IMG/VR virus record: IMGVR_UViG_3300035034_000321
Coordinates: 1-30,709 of that record
Direction: 5' to 3' (one strand)
Length of the DNA stretch: 30,709 nucleotides
Source: a virus
Shown: in pieces, positions 1-7,526 of the stretch
Position numbering within the stretch: position 1 is the stretch's first letter
Layout: every line of letters starts with the position of its first letter
Translations under genes and position numbers: made by a program
Notes under the pieces: generated by a model
What the model was told of the DNA's origin: nothing
The model's database searches: none
Seen by the model: only the letters and a program-made list of their open reading frames with translations

Positions 1-1
1 T

Positions 2-40
2 ATTATGTCTTCGACTGATGTACACGATCTTGCCGATTAG
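2..40 (+). CDS. 3' end of a truncated upstream gene
   Basis: An open frame runs from the window edge to a TAG at 38-40, ending in the residues DVHDLAD. A purine-rich ribosome-binding site (AGAGGAAACC) and the next ATG follow directly, as expected between phage genes. Only about 12 codons are visible, so no function can be given and the reading frame is an inference from its position. Confidence 0.3.
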   Translation: MMSSTDVHDLAD

Positions 41-49
41 AGGAAACCA

Positions 50-183
50 ATGAGTTACAGTGAAGAAAAGAGGAAAATACCCTTAACGATCTTCTCAGCT
101 TAAAGTATGATGATTTCGACGTTGCGGAGTATGAGCCGAACCGTGAAAAATTTGTTACTTCCCGACCAGAGATCGCAATTTAA
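50..183 (+). pseudogene. small ORF split by a one-base frameshift
   Basis: An ATG at 50 with a good AGAGGAAA ribosome-binding site opens MSYSEEKRK and then soon meets a stop. From about position 64 to 183 a different frame (-1 relative to the ATG) encodes a normal-looking acidic tail that includes NTLNDLLSLKYDDFDVAEYE and ends REKFVTSRPEIAI. The two parts join if one base is missing in the A-rich run at 66-77. Either the gene is decayed or the sequence has a homopolymer error; a programmed shift is less likely because no classical slippery heptamer is obvious. The product, about 44 residues when repaired, is not recognised. Confidence 0.5.
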
Positions 184-198
184 TATAAGGTATTAGAG

Positions 199-396
199 AT
201 GGAGTTAACTCAACAAGAATTTTTTGATAAAAGTGTTGCAGGAGTACTCAAGCAAGGTGTAAAGTCTGCAGACGCTTTTAAAAACTGCCGTTACAGAGCA
301 AAGAAAGTAGGTGTTTACATGGAAGATTGGGAGATGGTTTTGTGATTAAGTGGTGTAAAGAAAGGAAGAGAGTTAAAACAATTAAACATCGTATGA
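199..396 (+). pseudogene. small ORF with in-frame TGA
   Basis: ATG at 199 opens a 48-codon frame beginning MELTQQEFFDKSVAGVL and ending WEMVL, closed by TGA at 343-345. The same frame stays open for 16 more codons (LSGVKKGRELKQLNIV) to a second TGA at 394-396, which overlaps the next ATG as ATGA, the typical junction of coupled phage genes. That junction suggests the original gene ended at 396 and that the internal TGA is a lesion, but the short form could also be complete. Product unknown, basic and lysine-rich. Confidence 0.45.
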
Positions 397-712
397 GTAA
401 AATCAACTACCTAATCATGCAGTATAGGCATGGAGGGAGGGATTACATGAACAAGGCTTTGAGAGAAGATGTCCTAAGCACTCTTGAGGACCAGTACCTA
501 GAGTCGTATACCATGCTCCACACCGGGGAGCGTATTACAGACGATCTTCCATAATATCTAGGATTGCGCCTGAACACGCTTTAACTATTCTAGTATCGAA
601 GAAATCGACGTGGCCTTCTGCAAAACACCCCCTAGATGCGGCCAGACTAGTTATCAAACACCAAAACAAGAAGATCGAAAAACTTTACAACGAAATTGAT
701 GGAGACGATTAA
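393..712 (+). pseudogene. small ORF split by a frameshift near 550
   Basis: Two starts are possible: ATG 393, coupled to the preceding frame by ATGA, and ATG 447, which has a very strong GGAGGGAGG site. The frame runs through MNKALREDVLSTLEDQYLES to RITDDLP and a TAA at 552-554. A shifted frame then continues without interruption (ISRIAPEHALTILVSKKSTW, later ARLVIKHQNKKIEKLYNEID) to TAA at 710-712. Joined, it would be a charged protein of roughly 90-105 residues. One indel near 545-555 separates the halves. Function not recognised. Confidence 0.5.
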
Positions 713-771
713 ATTGAAAATCTGTGCTATCGCTAATGACATCAAGAAAGAACTTTAGGAGTATTTGAACA

Positions 772-1242
772 ATGTCACTTGAGCAAAGACACTGGGTCTT
801 TTACAAGAAGAGCCTATCATGGGATCAATACTTCCTAGGTATGGCAGAGTATGCATCTAGGAAGTCTAAAGACCCATCCACTAAAGTTGGTGCTGTCATT
901 GTCAGACCAGACAAGAGCGTTGCATCTATTGGTTTCAATGGGTTTCCGAAAGGTGTTGAAGATAATCCAGAACAGTTGAATGATCGTTCTGAGAAATACC
1001 CACGGATTATTCACGCTGAACGAAACGCATTGAACTTTCTCAAGGAGGATGCTACCGGCTATACGCTGTATGTTTGGCCTATCCCACCATGTAGCGTATG
1101 TTCGGGTGATATCATTCAGAACGGAATCGCGCGCGTTGTGTGTCCTCCTGCAAACGATAGGTGGGCAGATTCATGCTCCATTGGAACCGATATGTTTGAA
1201 CAAGCCGGTGTCTGTATTGATGAGATTGAACTTATTGAGTAA
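772..1242 (+). CDS. deoxycytidylate (dCMP) deaminase
   Basis: Zinc-dependent deaminase that converts dCMP to dUMP, feeding dTTP synthesis during phage DNA replication. The cytidine/deoxycytidylate deaminase signature is complete in the 156 residues: HAE at 81-83 (zinc-binding His plus catalytic Glu) and PPCSVC at 105-110 with Cys107 and Cys110 as the other zinc ligands. The N-terminal part (KSKDPSTKVGAVIV, then GFNGFPKG) is typical of the family. Start chosen at 772 because AGGAG lies at 757-761. It is the first clearly intact gene after the broken left end and is followed by two membrane-protein genes on the same strand. Confidence 0.93.
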   Translation: MSLEQRHWVFYKKSLSWDQYFLGMAEYASRKSKDPSTKVGAVIVRPDKSVASIGFNGFPKGVEDNPEQLNDRSEKYPRIIHAERNALNFLKEDATGYTLYVWPIPPCSVCSGDIIQNGIARVVCPPANDRWADSCSIGTDMFEQAGVCIDEIELIE

Positions 1243-1279
1243 ATAACGAACATACATTGCATTAAAACGAGGTAAAACA

Positions 1280-2029
1280 ATGACATATTTCTTAGCAGGT
1301 CTTATTGGTGGATTCCTAAACTGGATTCGCGGTGGTGGGATAGGCCATATAATCCCACGTCCCGGTCGCTCACTGTATTGGGTATCCTTAGCAATTACTC
1401 TTCTTATGCTTCCATTCGTTAGCGCTTGGGTAGCAGTAACACTAGGTATTGCATTCCTATTGGGCGGAGCAAAAGGATGGGGCTCGTATTTCGATTGTGG
1501 TCGAAAGGCTAAAGGCTATAACGATTCCCCGGAAGTTGCGTGGATCGATGCCCTACTCTTGAAGACGTATGGACACGAGTGGGCAGTATCTGAAGAAAAC
1601 GTAAATCCTCGTCGTCTAAAAGAAGGTGAACTCACACCTCCGAGCGAAGACGCAACCTTGTTTGAAAAAATTGAATACAAAATCAATATGTTAACTAGGG
1701 TTAATGATGTTGTAGTCAACGGAAAAACTCGTCCTTACGAATGGCGTCGTATGAGAGATTGTACTGGCATGGCTCTACGAAGTCTCCATTACCTCCCATT
1801 CTTCCTTGTACTTCCAATTGCGTATGGTGATGCTGTTGCGCTACTGCCGATCATCGGCCTAGTAGCTTTTGCTCCCATGTACTACGTGTCTAGACTAATC
1901 TGGGATAAGGTCGAAGACAAATTTGGTAGTATTCATTGGAAAGTGTTTAGCGGAACTGCGTTAGCCGAATGGTTAACCGGCATGTCGTTCGGACTCATGA
2001 TCTGGGGTCAATATGTTATAGCAGCATAA
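1280..2029 (+). CDS. multi-pass membrane protein, unknown function
   Basis: 249 residues with several hydrophobic stretches: the N-terminal 16 residues, residues about 32-62, about 172-205, and the C-terminal 25. The central part (about 75-160) is polar and charged and likely soluble. A glycine-rich GGFLNWIRGGGIG motif follows the first helix. The start has a GAGG site at the usual distance. It would sit in the host inner membrane; no enzymatic motif is recognised. It lies between the dCMP deaminase and another small membrane protein, probably in one + strand unit. Confidence 0.75.
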   Translation: MTYFLAGLIGGFLNWIRGGGIGHIIPRPGRSLYWVSLAITLLMLPFVSAWVAVTLGIAFLLGGAKGWGSYFDCGRKAKGYNDSPEVAWIDALLLKTYGHEWAVSEENVNPRRLKEGELTPPSEDATLFEKIEYKINMLTRVNDVVVNGKTRPYEWRRMRDCTGMALRSLHYLPFFLVLPIAYGDAVALLPIIGLVAFAPMYYVSRLIWDKVEDKFGSIHWKVFSGTALAEWLTGMSFGLMIWGQYVIAA

Positions 2030-2040
2030 ATGTGGTCTTG

Positions 2041-2048
2041 AATAAATA
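2041..2048 (+). promoter_or_regulatory. possible T4-type late promoter (AATAAATA)
   Basis: AATAAATA matches the T4 late -10 octamer TATAAATA at seven of eight positions and lies 30 nt upstream of the ATG at 2079, a spacing close to that of the perfect copy at 3080. Assignment is by similarity only. Confidence 0.4.
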
Positions 2049-2078
2049 GATACACACATTTATGCACAGGTTATCAAC

Positions 2079-2342
2079 ATGTTAGAATTAGACGCCCTGA
2101 AGGCTGTGCTCTGCGACAAAAATATGAAAATAAACCTTATCGGGTTTTTGGCCTCGACGTTTATCATGTTTATGTGTATAGACAATTTGTCTCACTTTTA
2201 TAGCGTGGAGCAGGTCGGTAAACCAGAATCCATGCTATATCATGCGATAGGTCTGATCGGCCTTTATATCTCGGCAAAGATCGCAACCACATTTGGTTTT
2301 AATCTATATAAAATCAACGAAAAAAGAAAGAGGCTCAAATAA
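2079..2342 (+). CDS. small two-helix membrane protein
   Basis: 87 residues. Two hydrophobic segments are visible: about 18-35 (NLIGFLASTFIMFMCI) and about 57-75 (GLIGLYISAKIATTFGF), with a short polar loop and a basic C-terminal end (NEKRKRLK). This is the topology of many phage membrane effectors or holin-like proteins, but nothing identifies its role. The stop codon at 2340-2342 lies in the loop of a strong terminator hairpin, so this is the last gene of the first + strand unit. Confidence 0.65.
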   Translation: MLELDALKAVLCDKNMKINLIGFLASTFIMFMCIDNLSHFYSVEQVGKPESMLYHAIGLIGLYISAKIATTFGFNLYKINEKRKRLK

Positions 2343-2354
2343 GAGCCTCTTTTT
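2327..2354 (+). terminator. intrinsic terminator after the first + unit
   Basis: Perfect 10-bp stem AAAGAGGCTC / GAGCCTCTTT with loop AAATAA, followed by more T. It contains the stop codon of the upstream gene. The symmetric A and T flanks would also let it work for minus-strand transcripts arriving from the gene at 2423-3067. Confidence 0.85.
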
Positions 2355-2422
2355 GTGTTTGTGTAGGTACGTACCGCCTATGGTGCAAAGTCTTCTCACA
2401 CACGCGCACACGCTGTCTGAGG

Positions 2423-3067
2423 TTACATTTTGTATGCCATCTTGGCTGACCCCTTCTTCCAGCGGGCCAGCGGCAACCACATAATCAATTCCCAAGACTT
2501 GGGCGGAACCTTGATGAATTGCGAGCGCAAGTGATCCACACGATATTGTTTAACCGCGTGCTCGAACAGTTTAGAGCTTCCCAGAGTCTTGAGCACGCTC
2601 CAACTGATTTGCAACCTAGTGTTCTGGCGATAGCGTTTTTGGTTTCTTAGCTTGAGCAAAGACTTGAATGCGACTAGGCGCAATTCTGGTTTGAGGTAGT
2701 GCATGTTGATACCCAACAACATCTTGCTACCGTCCTTCGCCGTGTATTCATCAAAGAAAAACACCAACGGGTTCGCGTCCCATACCGGCAACTCGTCTTT
2801 CGTCTTCGCATCGTATTCGAACGTATACAAACTACCTATTGACACACCCTTTTTGAACAGGCTTCGATCACGCGCAATTCTGGCGAGCCTGACCTTGTTA
2901 TGCGCTTTCGGTACGTATCGGCTAAACCACTTCATCGAACGTTCGGTGTTACGCTTTTTAGCGTTAGGGTTCTTTTCATAGAACGCCTTTTCAATCGATT
3001 GAAGAATCTTTAGTTCAGTGTCCGTATTGCTCTGGATATTGCCGTCTTGTTCCAGTTTTTGTGTCAT
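2423..3067 (-). CDS. uncharacterised phage protein, T4-like family
   Basis: 214 residues, strongly basic. A central block with GSLYTFEYDAKTKDELP, then NPLVFFFDEY and GINMHYLKPELRL, resembles a pattern I associate with conserved proteins of T4-like phages, but I cannot attach a proven function. It is the only minus-strand gene between two + strand units and is divergent from the tail block; its upstream region overlaps the late promoter at 3080-3087. GAGAAAG precedes the start. A DNA-packaging or head/tail-completion role is possible but not shown. Confidence 0.6.
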   Translation of the reverse strand: MTQKLEQDGNIQSNTDTELKILQSIEKAFYEKNPNAKKRNTERSMKWFSRYVPKAHNKVRLARIARDRSLFKKGVSIGSLYTFEYDAKTKDELPVWDANPLVFFFDEYTAKDGSKMLLGINMHYLKPELRLVAFKSLLKLRNQKRYRQNTRLQISWSVLKTLGSSKLFEHAVKQYRVDHLRSQFIKVPPKSWELIMWLPLARWKKGSAKMAYKM

Positions 3068-3079
3068 TGCTTTCTCTTA

Positions 3080-3087
3080 TATAAATA
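3080..3087 (+). promoter_or_regulatory. T4-type late promoter TATAAATA
   Basis: Exact match to the T4 late promoter octamer, 36 nt upstream of the first tail/baseplate gene. Such promoters are read by host RNA polymerase carrying gp55-type sigma and the gp33 co-activator; a gp33-like gene is present at 19051-19296. A 10-bp palindrome ACTTATAAGT lies just downstream at 3096-3105. Confidence 0.75.
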
Positions 3088-3123
3088 GGGGTAACACTTA
3101 TAAGTATTTATTCGAGAGAGATT

Positions 3124-4062
3124 ATGTCCTCTATCCAAGAATTTTTTGCACACATTACCAAACACGGGGTCGCGAAAACAAATCGTTTCCGCGTACTTAT
3201 TCCATTGCCACCGGCTCTAAACCAGAAGGTCGCGTCGACCAATCAAGAAACGACTTCAAGTATTTTTGGATCGGATATTCTTAGCCTAGTTCAGACATTT
3301 GTCGGTAGTAGTCCGTCCGATGTTGCTCGCGGGCTGAATCTGATGATCGACAGCACGTCTATTCCCGGCAAGAACATCAGCACGACCGAACTCAAGTACA
3401 ACTCGGACTACCACAAAATCCCGTACTACAACCTGTACGAAGATCAAGATTTTGTGTTTAAGGTCAGTCGCGACATGTATGAGAAGAATATCATTGATTC
3501 TTGGATGGACATGATCATTGACCCTATCACGCACGACCTAGCTTACTATGATGAATACGTGTCAAACGTGACGATAGAACAATTGGATGACGCGGATAAC
3601 GTCGTTTATTCTGTTGTGCTGAAAGACTGCTTTCCGATCTCATGTAACGCTTTGGACGTGAGTCAAGACGCAAGTACGGAGACGCTCAAGCTATCCACTA
3701 CATTTGCATACAAGCGATGGACAAAGCCGGATGAAAATGGGGTGGTTGACACTGGCATTACGTCGCTGTCGCAAACCCCATTTGGGCCGATTATCAACCC
3801 CGTACTAAATAACCCGGCAGTGCAAAAGGGTCTGGAAGTGTTCGAACAAAACACGGGCATAAATCTAGAAGGAGAAGCACTTGCGATCTACAATCAGGTA
3901 AACGAGATTGTTGAAAACACGTCTGGACAATCCATTAACAAAAACGTCGGATTGATCAACGGCATAAAGGTTTCTACTCAAGGTAACGACAGATTAACAA
4001 CAACACAACAACAGGAAGTCATTGACGTTATCGATGACGTACTGTCCAAGTTGGGAGGATAA
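3124..4062 (+). CDS. 54: baseplate tail-tube initiator, gp54-like
   Basis: 312 residues, close to T4 gp54 (about 320). The N-terminus (EFFAHITKHGVAKTNRFRVL) followed by a variable Ser/Gln-rich insert, then SIPGKNISTTELKYNSDYHK, YEDQDFVFKVSRDMYEKNII and SWMDMIIDPITHDLAYYDEY, matches the tube-domain layout shared by gp19, gp48 and gp54. The C-terminal TFAYKRWTKP strand also fits. These proteins cap the baseplate and start tail-tube polymerisation. It follows a perfect late promoter and is directly followed by the gp26-like gene, whose GGAGG site lies within this gene's last codons. A tail-tube or gp48-type role is the main alternative. Confidence 0.6.
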   Translation: MSSIQEFFAHITKHGVAKTNRFRVLIPLPPALNQKVASTNQETTSSIFGSDILSLVQTFVGSSPSDVARGLNLMIDSTSIPGKNISTTELKYNSDYHKIPYYNLYEDQDFVFKVSRDMYEKNIIDSWMDMIIDPITHDLAYYDEYVSNVTIEQLDDADNVVYSVVLKDCFPISCNALDVSQDASTETLKLSTTFAYKRWTKPDENGVVDTGITSLSQTPFGPIINPVLNNPAVQKGLEVFEQNTGINLEGEALAIYNQVNEIVENTSGQSINKNVGLINGIKVSTQGNDRLTTTQQQEVIDVIDDVLSKLGG

Positions 4063-4069
4063 CATATAA

Positions 4070-4744
4070 ATGGCACTACCTAAAATTGACATTCCAAGAT
4101 ATGGTCACCACCTTTACGGCATCGACAAGGATATCAAGTATCGCCCGTTCACCGTCAAGGAACAGAAGATTCTTTTACAAGCAAAGGAGTCCAAAAGCAC
4201 GGGCGAAGAGGTTGACGCGATCAAACAGATTATTGACTTGTGTACAGACGGGAAGCTAGATGTTGCTGGCCTGCCGTTCTTCGATATCGAAGACTTGTTC
4301 ATCAGAATCCGCAGCAAGTCCGTTTCTGACGTTAGTGAAATTTGGTACAAGAATAAGGAGACTGACGAGCGCGTAAAAATTGTTGTAAACCTAAGCGACT
4401 TGCGCGTAGAGCCTAAAGACGGGCACGAAAAGAAAATCATGTTGACCGACACAATCGGGGTCATGATGAAATACCCGACACTAGACATGATCTTGAGCGA
4501 CAACAAGCAAGACGACTTCATCCCCAAATGCATCGACTATATCTTTGACGAAAACGAAGTTTATAACGACTTCACGACAGAAGAGCTTGAAGAGTGGGTT
4601 GACGACTTTGATACAGGCGCAATGTACAAGATCAACAATTTCTTCCGCACCATGCCTAGAATCAGGTATGAAACCGAAGTCAAGTTTAAGGACGGACAAA
4701 CCGAAGTCTTGAAGTTAGAGGGTCTTTCCGATCTTTTTACGTAA
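4070..4744 (+). CDS. 26: baseplate hub assembly protein, gp26-like
   Basis: 224 residues, near the 208 of T4 gp26. The N-terminal YRPFTVKEQKILLQAKES, followed by KQIIDLCTDGKLDVAGLPFF and DIEDLFIRIRSKSVSD, is the conserved start of the T4 baseplate gp26 family, whose members act as hub assembly factors rather than main structural subunits. The start has GGAGG from the preceding gene's end. The TAA at 4742-4744 overlaps the next ATG as TAATG. The next frame is -1 relative to this one, the arrangement of tail assembly chaperone pairs. Confidence 0.75.
   Translation: MALPKIDIPRYGHHLYGIDKDIKYRPFTVKEQKILLQAKESKSTGEEVDAIKQIIDLCTDGKLDVAGLPFFDIEDLFIRIRSKSVSDVSEIWYKNKETDERVKIVVNLSDLRVEPKDGHEKKIMLTDTIGVMMKYPTLDMILSDNKQDDFIPKCIDYIFDENEVYNDFTTEELEEWVDDFDTGAMYKINNFFRTMPRIRYETEVKFKDGQTEVLKLEGLSDLFT
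4733..4744 (+). other. possible -1 frameshift site or coupling junction, gp26/gp51
   Basis: The last sense codons of the gp26-like gene are CTT TTT ACG before TAA. The T5 run at 4734-4738 would allow TTT to re-pair one base back, after which the frame reads on through 4744 without a stop into the downstream 66-codon frame. The heptamer is not a classical X XXY YYZ site, so TAATG termination-reinitiation is an equally good explanation. Confidence 0.35.
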
Positions 4745-4944
4745 TGCTTTGTCATGAATCGATGTTGAGTTACTACAAGGCGAACGGCAGTCTAATGTTT
4801 AGGAGAAACAGCGTTTTCGAACAAAACATTTCCTTGACAGAATTGGAAGAAATGTTGCCGTTCGAGCGCGAAATCTACTTGATCCAGATCGAACAAAAGA
4901 TCGAGAAATACGAACAGCAGCAACAACAGAAAAAGAAGGGCTGA
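4744..4944 (+). CDS. 51: baseplate hub chaperone, gp51-like
   Basis: 66 residues starting at the overlapping TAATG. The core LTELEEMLPFEREIYLIQIE carries the 'pro-phe-glu-arg-glu-ile-tyr' pattern seen in gp51-type and other tail assembly chaperone extensions; the tail is a glutamine/lysine run (QQQQQKKK). T4 gp51 is much longer (about 249 residues), so this is a minimal version. No separate strong ribosome-binding site is seen, so it is probably made by reinitiation or as a -1 frameshift extension of the gp26-like protein. Gene order 26-51 is as in T4. Confidence 0.6.
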   Translation: MLCHESMLSYYKANGSLMFRRNSVFEQNISLTELEEMLPFEREIYLIQIEQKIEKYEQQQQQKKKG

Positions 4945-4947
4945 CCA

Positions 4948-6876
4948 ATGGCCGATGATAAGAAGAGCCAACTAAAAAGAACGTTGCAAGACGTTAGAAA
5001 AATGCGTCGTTCAATGAAGCTTCGCAAGAGCAACGATCCAAAAGTCGTGGGCAAGACTCTGGAAACGATTCTACACGAGGCCATTGTCTTGCGTTCGAGC
5101 GGGGCTAAGACCTTGGGTAAGGGTGCGGTTAACGAACTTGAGAACATCAGACGCGCTATGGTTGCGGGACAGATTGATGCGGGCGATAAGACCGCTGATT
5201 ACGTTGCTCGCTATTCTGGTGTTCTTAACAAGATTGGTGATGTGGAGAAGGACACGAAGCAGGGCATGAAGGAAAAGACGAAAGGCGTGGCTAAGGAAAG
5301 CGTTATGCGTAACCTCCCGTCTTCCGACTCCATGATTGCGGCCTTGACCGCAGCTAACCCCGTTCTTGGTTACGGCGCTAAAATGGCAAAGGATTTGGGC
5401 TCTAGCTTGATGTCGCGCAAGCGCGAGGCCAAGCAACAAGAGGGCGAGCGTATCAAAGCTCTTGAAAACGAGGGCCAAGATATTGAAGAAAAGCTAGAGA
5501 CTGGAAACGAGCTTGACGAGAAAAGCCGTTCTGGGCTAGAATCTAGACTTGAGCAAATCCATGACGAAATCAAGCGATTGAATGAGGTTCTAGGCGGAAA
5601 CACAGAAAAGCTTGAAGCCGCCAACGACAGCATTGAAGATGGTAACCGCTTAGAAAAATTGAGCTATGACGAGAGCAAGCGAAAGTCTGCTGAAAATTCT
5701 TTTGAGAAGGGTGGATTGGCCGCTGGTAATATTGGGGTAGAGGGTGAGAACGGATTTAACACCGACATGCTTGACAAAATGGAAGATATGGGTGGAGGCA
5801 ATAACTTCATTCCTGTCGGCATGTTTGGTGGTAAGGGCGGTCTTATAAGAAAGGCTATGCGTGGAACCGGAATTGGTGCTGTTGTTGCCGGTACGCTATA
5901 CAGCATGTTTGATGGTGGAGCTAGAACGTCTGAGATTTCGGGGCAAGACCCTGAAGACGTTAGCTGGCGTGACCGCACACAGTATTTGGGAGCGAACCCG
6001 ATTGGTGACATTGCCAACCTGACGGAAGACTATTTCCTAAAGCCTGTTCTCGGTATTGATTCGGGGATGGACTCAGACGGGTTCACCAGAGCCTATGTCG
6101 GTATGGTAAATGACTTCAGCAACGCGGTTGAAAGCTTTATCACAGACCCGATTGAAAGTAGCAAAAAGATCATCGAGTCTATCGACCAGAGCAAGTGGCT
6201 GAACGACATTCGGGCGTCGGTCACAGACGGTATAGAGTGGACGGTAAACGCATATAATGACATGGAAAAGCTTGCTGTCGATACGGCGAAAACCGCTTGG
6301 AACAGCGAGATTATGACCGACATGCGCGCAGGGTTGTCCGACGCGTATGAACAGACGAAAAACATGTTTACAGACATTGCCGATTCTACCAAAAAATGGC
6401 TTGGTCGTCAATACGATGAACATATCAAAGGCACGTGGAGAGAAGACGCGTTCAAAGCAATTGAAGACGCGCATGAAGACGCTGTTAGTTGGACAACAAA
6501 TGCTATGGAGCGCCTTGGTAGCTTTATAGGAGACGTGTTTGGTGACGATGGGGATAAGGCCGACGAGGATATCCCTGTCCAAGATCGACGTTTGCCCAGC
6601 GATAACGGATTCGACGCCGATTCAAAAAGCTTTGAAGCACCAGAGCCTATGAGCAACAGACTTGTTGAAACGTTGGCAGGATTCGACGTAAGTGGTTCCC
6701 TAGGAAACCAGACTGTTATGGCTGGTAACGACATGAGTACGACCGTCGTCAACAGCGGTGGTGGTCAAACGGCATCATTTGCTCCACCGCCAAAAGATAA
6801 CGGGGTTCTAGACTCGGATAGGTCGCTAAGAGCCAATACGCGAGGCAATATGAGAAGCGCAGTAGGCGGAATGTAA
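4948..6876 (+). CDS. tape-measure / baseplate hub-like structural protein
   Basis: 642 residues. The N-terminal 120 are very basic (QLKRTLQDVRKMRRSMKLRK), residues about 160-240 are a charged coiled coil, and a single hydrophobic segment lies at about 307-321 (GTGIGAVVAGTLYSMF), followed by long amphipathic helices to about 540 and a Gly/Asn/Ser-rich, probably flexible C-terminus. Long helical composition with one membrane-like segment and the position right after the hub chaperones fit a tail tape measure (the role of T4 gp29, 590 residues), but no diagnostic motif proves it. AAGAAGGG precedes the start. Confidence 0.5.
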   Translation: MADDKKSQLKRTLQDVRKMRRSMKLRKSNDPKVVGKTLETILHEAIVLRSSGAKTLGKGAVNELENIRRAMVAGQIDAGDKTADYVARYSGVLNKIGDVEKDTKQGMKEKTKGVAKESVMRNLPSSDSMIAALTAANPVLGYGAKMAKDLGSSLMSRKREAKQQEGERIKALENEGQDIEEKLETGNELDEKSRSGLESRLEQIHDEIKRLNEVLGGNTEKLEAANDSIEDGNRLEKLSYDESKRKSAENSFEKGGLAAGNIGVEGENGFNTDMLDKMEDMGGGNNFIPVGMFGGKGGLIRKAMRGTGIGAVVAGTLYSMFDGGARTSEISGQDPEDVSWRDRTQYLGANPIGDIANLTEDYFLKPVLGIDSGMDSDGFTRAYVGMVNDFSNAVESFITDPIESSKKIIESIDQSKWLNDIRASVTDGIEWTVNAYNDMEKLAVDTAKTAWNSEIMTDMRAGLSDAYEQTKNMFTDIADSTKKWLGRQYDEHIKGTWREDAFKAIEDAHEDAVSWTTNAMERLGSFIGDVFGDDGDKADEDIPVQDRRLPSDNGFDADSKSFEAPEPMSNRLVETLAGFDVSGSLGNQTVMAGNDMSTTVVNSGGGQTASFAPPPKDNGVLDSDRSLRANTRGNMRSAVGGM

Positions 6877-6881
6877 CGCCG

Positions 6882-6931
6882 GTTAGACGGTAAATAGATA
6901 TATAACAATACAAAAAATTTTACCGTCTAAC
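6882..6931 (+). repeat. 13-bp perfect inverted repeat upstream of the next gene
   Basis: GTTAGACGGTAAA at 6882-6894 is the exact reverse complement of 6919-6931; the 24-nt spacer is AT-rich. The left arm contains the GGTAAATA motif found upstream of other genes here, and the right arm ends just before the start region at 6946. It could be an operator, an mRNA hairpin or a weak terminator after the tape-measure gene. Confidence 0.7.
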
Positions 6932-6945
6932 ATTAGGTGATGTTA

Positions 6946-7173
6946 ATGAACTTACACGATTGGGAAAATCCGGCTACACCGAGTCCGCCTACACCGAGTC
7001 CGCCTAACCCATATGATCTGGAAAGACGAATCGCTCTACTCGAACAATCGAATCAGACGATCAAAGAAGAACTGTCTAAGATGAATACGAACCTAAACAA
7101 ACTGGTTTGGATCGTGTTGGGTGCAGTCGTGATAGCCGTTCTGAATCTATTGTTTCAGAACGCAGTAACATAA
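6946..7173 (+). CDS. small coiled-coil/tail-anchored membrane protein
   Basis: 75 residues from ATG 6946; upstream in-frame starts at 6937 (GTG) and 6940 overlap the AGG site at 6935-6937, so 6946 is preferred. Order: acidic N-terminus, a Pro/Thr/Ser repeat (PSPPTPSPP), a short coiled coil (DLERRIALLEQSNQTIKEEL), then one C-terminal transmembrane helix (WIVLGAVVIAVLNLLF). This resembles XhlA-type lysis accessory proteins in layout, but the family is not certain. It closes the tail block and is followed at once by a strong terminator. Confidence 0.65.
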   Translation: MNLHDWENPATPSPPTPSPPNPYDLERRIALLEQSNQTIKEELSKMNTNLNKLVWIVLGAVVIAVLNLLFQNAVT

Positions 7174-7198
7174 AAAGGCCGGGTTTTCCCGGCCTTTT
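7172..7198. terminator. bidirectional terminator ending the tail block
   Basis: GGCCGGG / CCCGGCC stem (7177-7183 and 7188-7194) with a TTTT loop, flanked by five A and four T, so it can stop transcripts from both strands. It begins at the stop codon of the preceding gene and separates the + strand late block from the minus-strand genes. Confidence 0.9.
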
Positions 7199-7200
7199 GT

Positions 7201-7454
7201 TTAGTTGTGTACGTCTGGTACACACCCCATTTTTTCGTAAATTGAATGAACAAGGTATTCAACTTCTTGTACCGACTCATAGTCATGACAAATCTATTGA
7301 TTTATCTAAACGCTTCACAGAAGAAGCTAAATGATGCGAAGCATCAAATAGACTTAGTTCCTCTCCACGTTTGTGATCGACCGACTCATACCCACTTGAG
7401 GGAAGGCAGACAACCAGTGTTCGCTTCATCGGGTGTAAAGTTTGTGGCTTTCAT
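7201..7454 (-). pseudogene. decayed minus-strand ORF in three frames
   Basis: Three protein-like segments overlap in different frames. An ATG at 7454 with an AGGAG site gives a 22-codon peptide (MKATNFTPDEANTG...). A second frame from ATG 7429 to TGA 7283 gives 48 residues (MKRTLVVCLPSSGYES..., later KRLDKSIDLS). A third, without a start, ends at TAA 7201 and reads DYESVQEVEYLVHSIYEKMG. Joined by two shifts they would make one protein of about 80 residues downstream of nrdA. The region also looks more AT-rich than its neighbours. Decay is the simplest reading; a pair of overlapping small genes is the alternative. Confidence 0.4.
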
Positions 7455-7495
7455 AACAATCTCCTGCTTATTAACGTGATCACACCATAAAAGAA

Positions 7496-7521
7496 AACCC
7501 ACGGTTGACATGCCGTGGGTT
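7496..7521 (-). terminator. terminator downstream of nrdA
   Basis: Nine-bp stem AACCCACGG / CCGTGGGTT with an 8-nt loop; on the minus strand it is followed by TTTTCTTTT. It lies a few bases after the nrdA stop at 7527. Confidence 0.85.
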
Positions 7522-7526
7522 TGTTA

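Noticed and set aside
699-758. 19-codon ORF (METIKLKICAIANDIKKEL)
   Set aside because: Looks protein-like and overlaps the preceding stop, but it is too short to support as a gene; it may be another remnant in the broken left end.
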